This document shows, piece after piece, positions 43,970 to 56,154 of a DNA stretch of 64,000 nucleotides. The number at the start of each line of letters is the position of its first letter. The first letter of the stretch is position 1. The stretch is from Cynocephalus volans (lineage: Eukaryota > Chordata > Mammalia > Dermoptera > Cynocephalidae), in assembly GCF_027409185.1 (NCBI RefSeq), contig NC_084462.1, positions 21,303,577 through 21,367,576 of the forward strand. Reading direction: 5' to 3'. The notes beneath the pieces were generated by a model, which saw nothing but the letters and a program-made list of their open reading frames with translations, ran no database searches and was not told the DNA's origin. The position numbers and the translations under genes are program-made.

Positions 43970-44540
43970 TTTTGGGGATATAGTACAGAACTTTGAATTA
44001 AAAAGTAAAAAATAGGGTAAATAATCTATTCAAACAGTAGTTATGAAGTAGTAATTTGGCAAAAGCCAAAGATAATTTAAAAGATCTTTTTTGTTAATGG
44101 GTTGGTCGTTAAAAGACATTAAAATTGATTCTTATTTGCTGTTTTTATAATTTAACTTTTTGTCAAGGGTAGTAGTATTTGTTCTTGTAATGCAAGATAA
44201 GGTGAGAGGATGGTGGCATGAGTGGCTGGAAAGGAGTTACAAGGAGGAGCAAGTGGCGGGTACAAGATTACAAGAACATGTTGTTCCTTATAAAGTGTGC
44301 AGAGTGTAGTTAAGGTATTTTAATTCCTTTGGGGCTTTGTTGCCTTTCAATTTTTCTTGAATAGTTCTTGAGATGTGTCTCTACCCGGAAGGTGACTGGC
44401 CAGTTTGGCTCATTGCCATCAGCTCAGTGCTCAGTTTGGGAATGTGTCTGATGTTCTTGAATGGACCTTCCATGTCAGATGAGATGAATAAACTTTAACT
44501 GGTTTTCCCATCCCTCATTCCCATCAATGTAGAAGAGGGT
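43970..44540. other. Unique intronic sequence
   Basis: I see nothing recognisable. Confidence 0.4.
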
Positions 44541-44544
44541 TAGG

Positions 44545-45700
44545 ACTGTGCTTCACGTGAAAAGATGCTGAGCCTCACTCGTGATAAAATAAGTATAAAT
44601 TAAGACTCAATTGAGAGTCTATCTTTCACTTGTCAGACAGGTGATAACACCCAAGTTTGAAAACAGTCTGTTGGCAAGGCCTGCTGGTAGGAGTGTAAAT
44701 TAGTCACAGCTGTCATGGAGGCAGCACCAGCCTGTGTCCTGTTGGCTCAGATTAATTTCTTGCCCTTACCTTGAAGAGCGACTCATCTCTGCAGGCAACA
44801 TTTCCCAGGCCCGATCAGCTGCCTTCTGGCTGGGTTTGGCCAATGGGAGCCACTGGTGGGAGATTGGATGGCAGGAAGCAAGAGGCATTGGAGGCAGGCT
44901 GGTTGTTTTTTCCTCCCCTCATTCTGCCTCAGTGTCTCTGGCAGTCTTGTCTCCTTTTGGCTCCAGCTCTCGCCCCTTGGACCCAGCCCCTGAGCTTTGG
45001 AAGTAATCTCAACCCATTCACCTTCCACTTGAGAGGTGGTAGCAGCTTTTCGCTCTTGCTAATGTCAGAATTGTCTTACCATTTTCTGTTTGACTTCTCA
45101 GTTTTTCCGTCACTCGTCTAACCAAATCCTTACTTATTAAATTCCCTCTGATTCAGATCCTTGAAGGGATGGCTGTTTCTCTGGGTGGACCCTGATAGAT
45201 ACAGGAGTGTTGGGCAGTAGCGTTTAAAATTATAAATGTATAAATTCTTTGACCCAGTAATACCGGTTCTAGGAATTTAACTTGCAGATGTATTTGTACA
45301 TGTATGAGATAACATAGGTACAAGATTATTCACTGCCTTGTTTGAGTGTCCAGCAGTAGGAGTCTTGTCAAATAAATCATAATATACTCAGACGGTGAAT
45401 GAAGTTGCAGAAAGGAACAGGGAAGCTCTTTATGAATTGATACGGAAAGATCTCCAAAATATGTTGAGTTACAAAAGCAAAGTATAGGAAAATGTGCATT
45501 GTGTTATTTATTTATTTATTTATTTAATGGAAGTGCTTGTATATTCATGAAAATTCTCTGGAAGGTTTAAATAAGGAACTAATAACAATGATTACCTGTT
45601 TGGGGAGGTTGGTGGGAACTAAGGGGATGGGGAATATAGGTAGAAAGGAAACTTTTCACTGTATGCCTTTTTATTTTTTGAAATATAAAAAAGTTTAAAC
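44545..45700 (+). repeat. Old L1M, plus strand, split by another element
   Basis: L1M ORF2 end text (AAAAGATGCTGAGCCTCACTC, GTTGGCAAGGCCTGCTGG) breaks at about 44,728 and resumes at about 45,206 (TTCTTTGACCCAGTAATACC). It ends in the 3'UTR near 45,700. Confidence 0.7.
44728..45205. mobile_element. Unclassified repeat inserted in L1M
   Basis: About 480 bp of moderately GC-rich sequence (GGCCAATGGGAGCCACTGG near the start, GACCCTGATAGATACAGG at the end) interrupts the L1M. The layout fits an old LTR or similar element; I cannot name the family. Confidence 0.5.
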
Positions 45701-45879
45701 AAGTCTACCTTCCTTTTTCCTAAAATTGGAAAACAGTTTTGTAGAAAAATATTGTGTTGGTAAGAAAAAACCCTTTTTAAAGGAATTTTTATATATTAAA
45801 AAATAACACAATATATTAAATGTAAAGTTATAAAATGTTACCTGTTTTTCAGTCTGTTCTTAGGAAGTTAACCACTGTA

Positions 45880-45960
45880 CTTTAAAAAAATTGTATTTTT
45901 AATTGATTAATAATAATTGTATATGCGTATGGGGTACAATGTGATGTTTTGATATGTTTG
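45880..45960 (-). repeat. L1 3'-tail fragment, minus strand
   Basis: A short inverted L1 3'UTR is present: TTTAATTGATTAATAATAATTG, ATGGGGTACAATGTGATG. Confidence 0.6.
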
Positions 45961-46037
45961 CTACTGTACTTTTGAATGTTTAAAAAGTGAACAGGATAGA
46001 TTCTTTTAGATTACACTTAGAGCATATTCTTTTATAG

Positions 46038-46583
46038 TCACTTATTTATTCAAATATTGATAGCGTCCCTACCAAATGCCAGGTGCTATAATGGGCACAA
46101 GGCCTGTAGTGGTGATTAAGGCAGACGAATTTCCTGCGTTCATGGAGCTTATGTTTAAATAGGGAGACGACCAAAAAAAGGTAAACAGGTATATAAAATA
46201 ATTGCAAATTATGCTAAATTCAGTAACAGAAATCAGCAGGAGGTTGAGGGAGAGAAGGAGGGTGACTGGGGTGGGGCATGGGGTGGTTGAGATATAGGAA
46301 ATGGCCATGTGGCCAGGGAAAGCCTTTGAGGAAATGCTCTTTCAGGTTCAACCTATACGATTAGTGGACCAGGCAGAGGGAAGACACTGAGCTGGCTCGA
46401 GCTGATTATGTCTAGAGAAGTGAAAGCAGCTTTGTGGGCTTGAACAGAGAGAGAAGGGGGAGAGATAGGCTAGGGCCATTACCAGGGAGTTTCACTACAT
46501 AAAGAATTCAGATTTTATTTTAAGTACTTGGAGCCACTGAAAGATTTTAAACAGGAGAATAACATTTGATTTATGTTTCAATA
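46038..46583 (-). repeat. L2 LINE 3' end, minus strand
   Basis: A long L2 copy is in reverse complement: TTATTTATTCAAATATTGATAG, CAAATGCCAGGTGCTATAATG, TTCATGGAGCTTATGTTTAAA, then GGACCAGGCAGAGGGAAGAC and TTTTAAACAGGAGAATAACAT. Confidence 0.8.
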
Positions 46584-46587
46584 ATTT

Positions 46588-46806
46588 TAGCTAATATTTA
46601 TAAAGCTCTCTGTGGCAGGCTTTCCTGTGTGCTTTACATTTCTTAATTTATTTACTCTTTGCAATATTGTCACCATTTACAGATAGGAAAATGGAGACGT
46701 AGGGAGGCTAAGAAATTTGCTCCACAGCTATTAGGTGGTGGACTTGCAATTTAAAGTCAGGCATTCTGGTTCCAGAGCCCATATTCTTAACCATTGTCCA
46801 TCTGCC
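46588..46806 (-). repeat. MIR SINE, minus strand
   Basis: Reverse-complement MIR text is visible: TTACAGATAGGAAAATGGAGA, TTCCAGAGCCCATATTCTTAACC. Confidence 0.75.
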
Positions 46807-46973
46807 TTTTTAAGAAGAAAATTCTCAGCTCCCGAGTGGAGAATGCATTGGAGGAGGGGAAGGGAGGACTTGGGGACACCGAGGAGGAAGTTGCTGCAGT
46901 GGTTCAGGTGAGACGTATGGGGGCGTGGTGGATTTGGGTCATAGTGATAAAAGTAGAGGAGAGGATATATATA

Positions 46974-47055
46974 TGAGGGAACTTCAAAAAGTTCATGGAA
47001 AGATTTGTATTATTTTTTAATTTTGTTTTTCTATGGACTTTTTGAAGTACCCTCG
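46974..47055. mobile_element. Mariner-like palindromic MITE, 82 bp
   Basis: Inverted ends TGAGGGAACTTCAAAAAGTT and CGAGGGTACTTCAAAAAGTC (right end, inverted) flank an AT-rich core. TA at 46,972-46,973 and 47,056-47,057 fits the TA duplication of Tc1/mariner elements. It is too short to encode a transposase. Confidence 0.85.
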
Positions 47056-47254
47056 TATAAAATGAATCTACACAAAAATATACAGAAAAGTACAAAAAAT
47101 AGTGAAACAAACACTTGTGTTCCCGTTATTCAGAATTAATATAACAGCTGTTAATGTTCTGTCTCATTGTTTGAGGTCTTTCTATTTTTTAAAAAAATAG
47201 AATAATTAAAGCATTACAGATAAGTCTCTCCATCTTGGTATCTGGCAGCATCAT

Positions 47255-48055
47255 TCTTCTTATTACTCAGGCCAAAATGTTGGTGCTGCCTTTCACTTCT
47301 TTTGCCTCAGCCTTATGGTGGTTCTCCCTGCTGTCATCTGTGTTTACATGGCAGCCAGAGTGATCCCTTTAACGCATAGGTCATGTCATTACTCTCGTCT
47401 AATTCAGAATCCTGACCACAGGCCTTACCATGGCCCACATGAGCTAGTCCAGGGGGCTGCAAACTCTGTAAAAGGGACAGATAGTAAATATTTTAGGCTT
47501 TGTGAGCCACATACAGTTTCTGTTACAAATCCTTTATTTTATTTTTTTAAAACTCTTTAAAAATAGAAAAAACCATTCTTACCTTGGGGGCTGTCCTTGA
47601 CCCCTGCTCTAGTCCCCTGTTCTTTGACATCTCCCCATTCCACTCTGGCCGCACTCACTGGTCTCTTTGCCGCTCTCTGAACTTGTTAAGCACACCACTG
47701 CCTCGGTGCCTTTGCACTTGCTGCCCCTGCAGTGGTTTCCCCTTAGACACCTGCATGTGGTGCTTCCATGTTTCATCCAAGTTTCTGATCAAATGTCTTC
47801 TTAACATGGAGGTCTTCCTTGACTAGCCTAAGGTAGCACCCCATTGTCCCTCTTTCCCGGCTTTATTTTTCTTCTTAGCCCTTATCACCCCTTGTCTATT
47901 GTGTATTTATTGTCAGTCTTTTCTCTCTTAGAATGTAAGTTCAGTGAAAGCAAGAATTTTTTCTGTTTTTATCCACAGCTATGTCCCCAAGACCTAGAAC
48001 ATTGCTTAGTGCATAGCAGACCTTCAGTAAATGCTTGTTAATAAATATTGAATAA
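47255..48055 (+). repeat. L2 LINE 3' end, plus strand, split by hAT element
   Basis: L2 text runs 47,255-47,450 and 47,608-48,055: CTTTGCACTTGCTGCCCCTGC, TGGAGGTCTTCCTTGACTAGCC, TTAGAATGTAAGTTCAGTGAA and the end ATAAATATTGAATAAA. Confidence 0.9.
47451..47607 (+). mobile_element. Non-autonomous hAT (Charlie-type) element
   Basis: It begins AGGGGGCTGCAAACTCTGTAA, contains GATAGTAAATATTTTAGGCTT and ends TTGACCCCTG. GCTAGTCC (47,443-47,450) and TCTAGTCC (47,608-47,615) are an 8-bp duplication with one change, as expected for hAT. Confidence 0.88.
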
Positions 48056-48059
48056 AGTT

Positions 48060-50250
48060 GAAGTCACTTTTGTCTAGCAATTCCTAGTCCTATTTCTCTT
48101 CTTCCTTTTATATTTCTGAGAGGCAACCATTATCAATTTGATGTGGGGTCCTCTGGTATAATTCTTGTATAACAGATGTGTATGTGTGTGTGTCCATAAA
48201 CAATATATAGGTCTCTTTTTGGTTTGTTTAAAAAAATTATGAAACTGGTATCATACTGCATGTAATTTTTGCAGCTTGCATTCAGGAGTATCCATGTTAT
48301 TATATATAGACCTTGTTTATTTTTTTTAGCTGCTGTTACATTTTATCTGTCTTGTCCTGTGTTGAACTTTTATATGTTGATTTTACATTGGTGGTATTAC
48401 AAACAATGCTGAGGTGAGCTCCTTAGGCTTGTCTTCTCTCACAAATGTGTAAGTTTATCTAGAGTATATCTCTAGAATGCAATCCTTGGTTGTAGACATG
48501 CTTTCAGTTCTAGATAATTGACAGATTGTTTTCTCATTAGGAGCTTGTGAGTAGTGTTCTTACTTCCCAGCATTCTTAGCATCTAATCAACACTTGCTAT
48601 TTTTAGGACTTTTAAATGTTCGCCTATCTCATGAGTAAGAAATGGCATATTGCTTTAATTTGCATTGCTTTACTAATGATGAAATGTATTGTGGGGAATC
48701 AAATGGACATACTGACAGCTTGGAGGAGGTTAGAGGTGCAGGAACAATAGGACTCAAAGGTGACTTTAGATTTCTGACTTGTGTGACTAGGTAGGCAGCA
48801 ATGCTACTTAGTGAGGAGAAAACCATTTTGAGAGTTTATTTTAATTATTATTATTTTTTTCAAAAATGTCTTTAACTTTGCCTTTGTTTTTGAAGGATAG
48901 TTTTACCAGGTATACAGTTGTAGGTTGTCAAGTTAATTTCTTGCAGTGCTTTGAAGGGATCATTTCATTGCCTCTGGCTTCCTTTGCTTCTGTGGAGAAA
49001 TCAGCTGTGTCAGTCTTATTGTTGCTCTTTTGAAGTTAGTGTGTCTTTCTCCCCCTTTAGGCTGCTTTTGAGATTTTTTCTTTGGCTTTGCTTTTCAGCT
49101 GTTATTGTGATGTGTTCAGATGTGTAGTTTTCCTTGACTCTATCCTGCTTGGGATTAGTTCTTTTTTTTGGTAGTGCTGTGACAAGGCTTGATCTTAAAT
49201 TAGATTTGGGGAATTCTTGGCCCTTATCTCTTCATTTATTGTGCCTGCTGCATTCCCTCTGTTTTCTCCTTCTGGGGCTCTAATTACATGTACATTAGAC
49301 ATCTCCTCTATGTCATTGTGTCCTATATGTCTTAGACTGTTTCCTGTTCTTCATTCTTTTATCTCTCTGTGCCTCTGTATATTTTCTTGTTTCCTGCATT
49401 CCACTGTATTAGTCCTTTTTTCAGCTCTAATTGCAGTTAAACCCACCTATTGGCTATTTAATTTCCATTATTGTCTTTTTTAGTTTTTTTGATTCTTTTT
49501 TTAGATTCCAGTTTTCTGCTGGAAATTTCATCTTGTCAACTAATTTCTTTATTATGCTAATTATTGTTGTTATAATGTTTGTCTGATAATTCCAAAGTTT
49601 GGATGCCCTTTGAGTCTGTTCTTTTGCATATTTTACCCTTGGTTTTCAGTCATGTGATCTTGACTCTAGATATGCATGTTGAGCTTTAATTAAATTCTGG
49701 ACAATGTGTATGAAGAATTGTAGACATAATTCAAAGCTCTGGCAAGTGTCTTCCTCAAGAGAGACTTCTGGCAGGCATTTAAGGTGAGGGAATATCACTT
49801 TAAAGTTATGAGGATTTGTCTACTTCTGGTTTATTCTTCTTGTTAGGTGTAGACTTCAGTGGCCCAACTGAAAGCCTGAAATGTTTACTAGGGCCTCTTC
49901 TGCTTGGCAGCTCCTGAACTCTAATTTTCGTACCTCCATGTTCCTAAGGCTGGTGGAGATTCTGCTGACCTTCTTGGATTCTTAGTCACTTGTTTCTGTT
50001 TGGTACTTTGGCATTTCCACCAATTTTGTGAATTGGCATAAATGCCTCAAGGAGAAAAGTGGCTCAGGTGATTAGGCTCACTTCTTTGTACTTCACTTCT
50101 CTCTGGGATCCTGACTGCCTAAGTCCTCACACTTACTCCTCATTGGTATCTCTCTGGTGCCTTCAAACAGTTTCTTATAAGTTGTTCAGCTTTTTTAGTT
50201 GTTCTTGGCAGAAAGATTGGTCTGCAACAAACTAGTTGTCTTTTACTAGA
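48060..50250 (-). repeat. Old L1M fragments, minus strand
   Basis: Degenerate inverted L1 text runs 48,065-48,665 (ORF2/3'UTR-like) and from about 48,840 (GATAGTTTTACCAGGTATACA, TTATTGTGCCTGCTGCATTCC, AATTACATGTACATTAGAC) to 50,250. About 48,670-48,840 is unassigned. Confidence 0.6.
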
Positions 50251-50269
50251 AGTGGAATCTCAGGAGTTC

Positions 50270-50790
50270 AATTTTGGTATTCAAAATTTGGCTTGTCTGT
50301 GAGATATCCAAGTGGAGATGGTAGGTAGGCAGTTGGGTGTGTGGGTCTGGGTAGGAGAAAAACATTGGGAGGATTTTAATTCATGGGAATGATGAGACAA
50401 CTTAAGGGAGAGAGTTGAGATAACGGAGAAAAATCCCAGGACTGAGGACAACGCAGCAAAGGAGACTGACACAGTATAACCAGTGAGGTTGAGGAAACCT
50501 TGAAGCTTGGTGTGGAATTGCAAAAGTTAGGGGAGGAGGAGTGTTTTAAGAAAAGAGTGGTCAGCTGTGTGGGATGAACTTGAGAGGTAGAATAAAGTGA
50601 AGATGGGGAAGTGTCTACTGGATTTGATGACTTTAAAGAGAAACAGTTTGGGGAGAGGTAAGGAGCTAGCTGGATTGGAGTGGGCTACTGAGTGAGTGGG
50701 AGAAAGGTGTGTCCTTGTGAAAGAAAGGCACGTGCCATGGCTCTTAAATGGAAGTTTGGCCTGTTATGAGAATAGAGAGGAAGGTCGGAG
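50270..50790 (-). repeat. L2-like LINE fragment, minus strand
   Basis: The text GAGATATCCAAGTGGAGATGG, GTAGGCAGTTGGGTGTGTGGG and CAGCAAAGGAGACTGACACAG follows an inverted internal part of L2. The minus frame at 50,281-50,523 is not a gene. Confidence 0.55.
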
Positions 50791-50794
50791 CTCA

Positions 50795-52185
50795 GTGAAG
50801 GAAAGGTGTGTTTGTTGTGCAACGAAACATTTTTCAAAGTCATTTTGATGGAGAATCAGCAGTAATTCATAACCGGTCTGTTAGAATAGTAATGCTGTTT
50901 GCATGCTCATACTCTTAGTATAAGTAACTTTGGGGAGAGGTAGATTAGTTTACCAATAGGTAAAAACCTTTCTCAATAGGTAGAAATTATTGGCAGATTC
51001 TTTAGGAAGCAGGTTTGTCAGTTCGTAATATAGAACTATTGAAACTTTTGAAGTAAAATGAAATTTTAAAAGTAGGCTTTATCAAAGCACTCTAAAAGCT
51101 GCTTAAAATAAATATTTTGAGTTTGTGGGAAAATAGTAAATTCTTTAAATGAGAGTAGAAAATACATGACTCTCCGTCCTGCTTTTTGAAGTTTACCAAA
51201 CATAAACTTTTTATAGTTAATGTCAGATCCCCAATTGACATGATAGAGTAGACATGAGATTATGTAGTGTTTTATAATTTGGCTGGAGAAAATTAAGTAA
51301 GCATTTGTTTGGATAAATATCTTTCAGTATTATGTAAATATTAGGAGAGACTCACCTGAGTTGATTCAGTTGGCTAAGAGGATTTTATAATTTATTTTTA
51401 CAGAGCAAATTTACTCTCTTAGCTGACATAGTTTTCAACAAGTCACCAGGAGCGCTGTTCAAATAGGAGAAAATAAAAATTTCTGTCTTAAACTCTCAGC
51501 ATTGTTAACCACTGTACTCTTCTTTTTGTAAAACTTCTTCCTGTAATTAATAAATAAAATCAGCAATTTGCTACAAAATTAAGCATTTTGATGATTGAAA
51601 AGTATTTCCCCACATCTAGGTAATTAGTGTTTTTTTTCTCCCTCAGTTTTCATCCAGATGTTTGGCAGTGTGTAGACACAGCCTTACTACAATTTTATAA
51701 TTCACTTTCATGGGAACATATAATATTCTCCATTTATTTTGGACAGCAGAGTTTCCTTTTTCTGTGGACAGATACATATGAAACACATGTTCTTTGAGTG
51801 GAGTTTGTGGTCCTCTGAGAATTCTCTGAAGGAGGAAATGGGTTGACCCATTTGGTTGCTATGAAATAAAAACAATCTTGTTTTCATGTTTTAGTGAGCA
51901 TCTGGATTTCATTTATTATTTCACATTCTGGAAGTTCTTTAAAACCACAATTTGATAATATTGAGTGTTCATTAAAGTAGTAACTCTTTAGCTGTGTTTC
52001 TATAGTTATTTAAGTACTAGGGTGACTGATAGACTTTTAAAAATATTTTTTTCCTTTCCATAAAATGTAACTTAAATAACAGCCCTTGATTTGAAACCAT
52101 AAAATGGGAGGGTGGGGAAAGGACTGATCAACCTGTTTATTTCTCTCTTGCTCATTGCCAATGTAGTTTGTGATCATTGTTATAG
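50795..52185. other. Unique intronic sequence
   Basis: No repeat, exon or RNA gene is recognised in this 1.4-kb block. Confidence 0.45.
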
Positions 52186-52189
52186 TCGT

Positions 52190-52780
52190 AGTTGACTTTG
52201 TGTAAAAGACACTGTTGGTCCCCTATCACCAATTCATCCTCCTTTTCTTCCTTGCTCACAACCATGATTTGTTCAGATAGATAACCATCAGGGACGGGGA
52301 CCTTATCACCACAAAGGGGTGAATCTTAAATGGTCTGAGCAGGGAAGATAATCCCTCTATTCCTATCTTTGATTGGAGAAGGGGTGGGTTATAACCCAAG
52401 TCTGGCCAATGTGAAGGGCAGTTTGCAGGAGAACTTTCTTCCTTCTTAAGTAAATATACAAGGAGAAGACAATTCCTTTTCTTATGCCTTAGACTTTGTT
52501 GGGCCTGGGTAGGCAGCCAGTTTATGTTCATGATGTCCCTTAAGTCTGTCCAGTTCCAAGCCTGCACACTGAAGATGACCAACTGGATTCTCGGTGATAT
52601 TGTTGAATTTAACCCACCCAGGGGCCTCCCTGTGCCTACACTTCCTGTCACGTGGGACAGTAAATACCCTTCTTTTTTAAATGGTGAATAGAGGTGTCCT
52701 GCAACTTGCAGCTGAAGGCATCTGGCCTGATAATGGCTGTAGCAACAGTTAGGTTTCATTCTCTCATCCACTGAATGAGG
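52190..52780 (-). repeat. Probable unclassified old repeat with 171-codon frame
   Basis: A minus-strand frame of 171 codons (52,256-52,771) has no domain I know. The flanks and base composition resemble an old LTR or DNA-element fossil, with CAAT-like and GTCACGTG text. I treat the frame as chance. Confidence 0.35.
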
Positions 52781-52835
52781 ATCTTATTGCCATAGAGTGC
52801 AAAGAGAAAAGCATCTTTTCTCTTGCATAAATATT

Positions 52836-52932
52836 TTTTTTTTTTTTTTTTTTTTTTGTCTTTTTCGGGACCAGCACTCAGCCAGTGAGCGCACTGGTCA
52901 TTCCTATATGGGATCCGAACCCGCGGCGGGAA
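52836..52932 (-). mobile_element. Truncated GC-rich-subfamily CYN SINE, minus strand
   Basis: Poly-T, GTCTTTTTCGGGACCAGCACTC and CGAACCCGCGGCGGGAA match the copy at 20,951, but the head is missing. CTTGCATAAATATT is duplicated perfectly at 52,822-52,835 and 52,933-52,946, so the 5' truncation happened at insertion. Confidence 0.95.
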
Positions 52933-52946
52933 CTTGCATAAATATT

Positions 52947-54470
52947 CATTAAGCATATATATTTATTATTTTAAGAACTGAGCTAGGTTATATTTTCTTT
53001 TTGAGATTAACACTTTCTCCCACTTTTAATAAAACAGAGTGTATTTTTATATGCTAAGAAGTACGTTAATAGTTTCATTTGTGAAATCTTTATGATTACA
53101 TTTATTTTAACACAAATATTTAGAAAAATGCAGTAATCAAAAGTGGCAGACGTTGGCAATTTAATATTCTGTTAGAAGACAAGACTCCTTTTAATTCTTA
53201 GCAAAGAGGAAATAAAATGAATAAGAATGTCCTTTTCCAAGTTTCAGTAATTAGATTAAAATTTTTTTGAGTTGAGAAAAGGATCAGACAAATGAATTCA
53301 TTTTTGTTTGTGTTAGATTATGGGAAAACTGGAGGATTTTAGTGTCTTTTAAATGTCTGGCCTGTTCACATGATGAGGCTCTATTTCCCAAGTGTGGGAG
53401 GACGAGTGAATGCAGACTTCGATTCAGTATATGACCGCACTTCAGAGAGCATGACACATTTTGAGAATAAAATGATGCCTTTCATTTCCTTGTGTAAAAA
53501 GAATCTTAATATTGGGTAAGTGTTCTTCTAAAATGTTGCATTTTCTCAGGAATCACAGAGTATCTGCTGTGGATTCCCAAAGTAACATATTTCTAAAATT
53601 TAGCTTCTTTGTTTAAAATAGTGGTTTAGCTGTATACTTGTCAAATGGTTACTGTGATGTTTCTATTTTCACAAAAGAAAGTCAGATACCTTCTTTTCTT
53701 CCTTTCTGTGGTCAAATTGGTCTTTAAATACTCTACCTCTTGCTCTTCAGACCTTGTGTGTAGTGTTGGCTCCTGATGACAGCAGACAGGGAGCGGAATC
53801 TAGAATGTGTGCTCACGTGTGTTCTGCCCTTGTTTGGCTCCCCCAGTGGAGATTCTGCCTCATAAGTGCCCAGTAATTTGGCTGAACATGCAGAACATGA
53901 CTAATTTTTTTTTTTTTTAATCTGGAAAGAACATAAACTGAGATATTTCCCCTGGGTTCTGCTGCTATTAGTGCTTGGAAATTTGGTTTTAGGATTTAGG
54001 TTTCTCTATTACCTTCATACTGACTCCACCTCCCCCCCCCCTTGTTTTAACCCCTCTTGCAGTTGAAGAGTCTGGAGCCTTTTTTCTTTGCCAATCTTCC
54101 TGTCAAGTATGAGTATTATGTATTATGGTCCTAGTGAAGAGTGGACTGTTTTGCATCTAAAGATAATGAAGACCATCTATTTCAGAAGTGTTTCGGCTAA
54201 GTTCTGCATTAAAACTCTTGCTTCCCTTTTCCATTTTACCTGTAAACTTTTGAGGAAGGGTAAAAAGGAATTTCAGTCTTCAGATAAAAGTCCACTGTAT
54301 TAGTCCTTCCAGTCACCTTAAAGTTCAGAGCAGTCCTGTCCAGGAGCTCTGAAATCGGGAGTGTGCTCTTGGGCCCACTGCCTGAACCAGTGGTTGGCCG
54401 ACTCCCTTTGGAGAGAACCTCTCCTAGCAGAAGTTCTTGAATCTTGGGGGGCTTGGTGTGGGTGGTTTTA
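52947..54470. other. Unique intronic sequence
   Basis: No exon or repeat is recognised, apart from short homopolymers at about 53,909 and 54,031. Confidence 0.45.
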
Positions 54471-54476
54471 TCTTGG

Positions 54477-54864
54477 TGTATTAGTCTGTTTCTGTTGTTT
54501 GTAACAAATTACTTGGAACTGGGTACTTTGTAAGAAAATGGAAGTTATTGCCTACAGTTTTGGAGGCTGGGAAGTCTGAGGTCTAGGGAACACATCTGGT
54601 GAGGGTCTTTGGTGGTGATGCAAGGTATCACATTGGGAGATGGTGGATGCAGAGAGAAAGTGTCTCTCAGGTGCTGTCCTTTTAAAGCGCTCAGAACCAT
54701 GCCCATGACCACCATTATTAATCCATTCACTAAGGCATCGTCCTACAATCTAATCACCTTTTCAAGGTCCATCCTTTCAATTACTGTAACAGGATTTCCC
54801 ACCCTCAGCAGTTGCAATAGGAATTAAGCTTCAGTGACTTTGGGGGGCCGTTCAATCCACTGCA
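54477..54864 (-). mobile_element. MaLR/THE1-MST-like solo LTR, minus strand, perfect TSD
   Basis: It begins TGTATTAGTCTG and ends CCACTGCA (TG...CA). CTTGG is duplicated perfectly at 54,472-54,476 and 54,865-54,869. It is the same family as the LTR at 9606, sharing AGTTTTGGAGGCTGGGAAGTC and AGAACCATGCCC. Confidence 0.92.
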
Positions 54865-54869
54865 CTTGG

Positions 54870-55560
54870 TTTCAGCAGTTAAGAAACATAGTTGGTTGGA
54901 TTGGTGACTGAAAATTTCAGGAACAGATTTTACAGGAGTGCCATTTCCTTAATTAAAGAGTTCTAAAGTTATTGACAGTCAGGGCCATTCTAACTTTGAC
55001 TCATTAAAGGGATTAAAGGCCAAGCTTGGGTGGTAATACTAACCTGAGCATCTTCCCTACATTCTAGAGAGGGGAGTCTTTTAGTATAAGTCCTTAATTT
55101 TATAAGAGACTTGAAATTGAAGCTCTTTGTTCCCCTAATGTTCCTAACATGTCCTTCCCTACATTCAGAGACTGTTACTTCCATCCATTGATTGGATGCT
55201 GGAACCATAGGACCATTACAGCACTGTGGTGGGCAGCCTTTCCTGTCTTTAGCCATGCTTCTTTCATGGCTGACTTTGTTGGGATGAATCATGCCGGAGA
55301 TAACCATGCACCCATTTCTTCCTAAATAATCTTTGTTTTGTGGGATTGGAGAGTTCCCCTTTCCCCTCAGGGCTTTTGGGAATTAGGATTTCAGAAATTT
55401 TGATTTGTTTGCGGTATCAGGTCAGCCATTGAGGATATTTCAGATAATTTCACTAGATCAAGGCAGAAAATAGTCAACTATAACATTAATGGTTTGTTCT
55501 GAGAATTTGTGTCTGAACTTTCTGTATGCTTGCATCAGTTTGTTTAAACATCTGAACCTC
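54870..55560. other. Unique intronic sequence
   Basis: No gene is seen. The 105-codon minus frame at 54,990-55,307 has no recognisable motif. Confidence 0.4.
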
Positions 55561-55563
55561 ATG

Positions 55564-56100
55564 TCACAGGGATACCTGCACTCCCATGTTTATCACTGCC
55601 GTTTACAATAGCCAAGAGTTGTAGCCAACCTAGATGTCCATTGACCTATGACAGGATAAGGAAAATGTGGTATATATACACAATGGAATACTACTCTGCC
55701 ATAAAAAAGAATGAAATTCTGTCATTCACAGCAACATGGATGAATTTAGGGAAAATTATGTCAAGAGAAATAAGCCAGGCACAGAAAGAGAAATGCTACG
55801 TGTCCTCACTCTTAAGTGGGAGCTAAAAAATAAATAAAAAAGAAAGAAACAATCAATAATACGTTGAACTTTCAAGAGGAGAGAATAGAACTAAGGTTAC
55901 CAGTGGTGGTGGAGGGGGAGGGAGGTTAGTGAGAAATTGGTAAAGGACCACAAAATTGTATAATTCAACATTGTATAATGTTGAATACACTAATTATCCT
56001 GATATGAGCATCACATATTGCACACAGGCATTGATATTCATTGCTGTACCCCATAGATATGTACAATCAATTATGTTTCAGTAAACAAATTTAAAAAATG
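55564..56100 (+). mobile_element. 5'-truncated L1 3' end, plus strand
   Basis: The ORF2 C-terminus is readable at 55,641-55,826 (YTMEYYSAIKKNEILSF, REISQAQKEK) and ends at a stop, followed by a 3'UTR and an A-rich end. TCTGAACCTCAT before and TTTGAACCTGAT after may be a decayed duplication. It is among the least decayed L1 ends here. Confidence 0.88.
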
Positions 56101-56154
56101 AAATTTGAACCTGATCGTTATATTTGGTGTTGACATATTTCTATATAAATATAT

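Noticed and set aside
52256..52771. 171-codon minus-strand frame as a gene
   Set aside because: No domain, no similarity I recognise and no splice structure; it is probably an old repeat.
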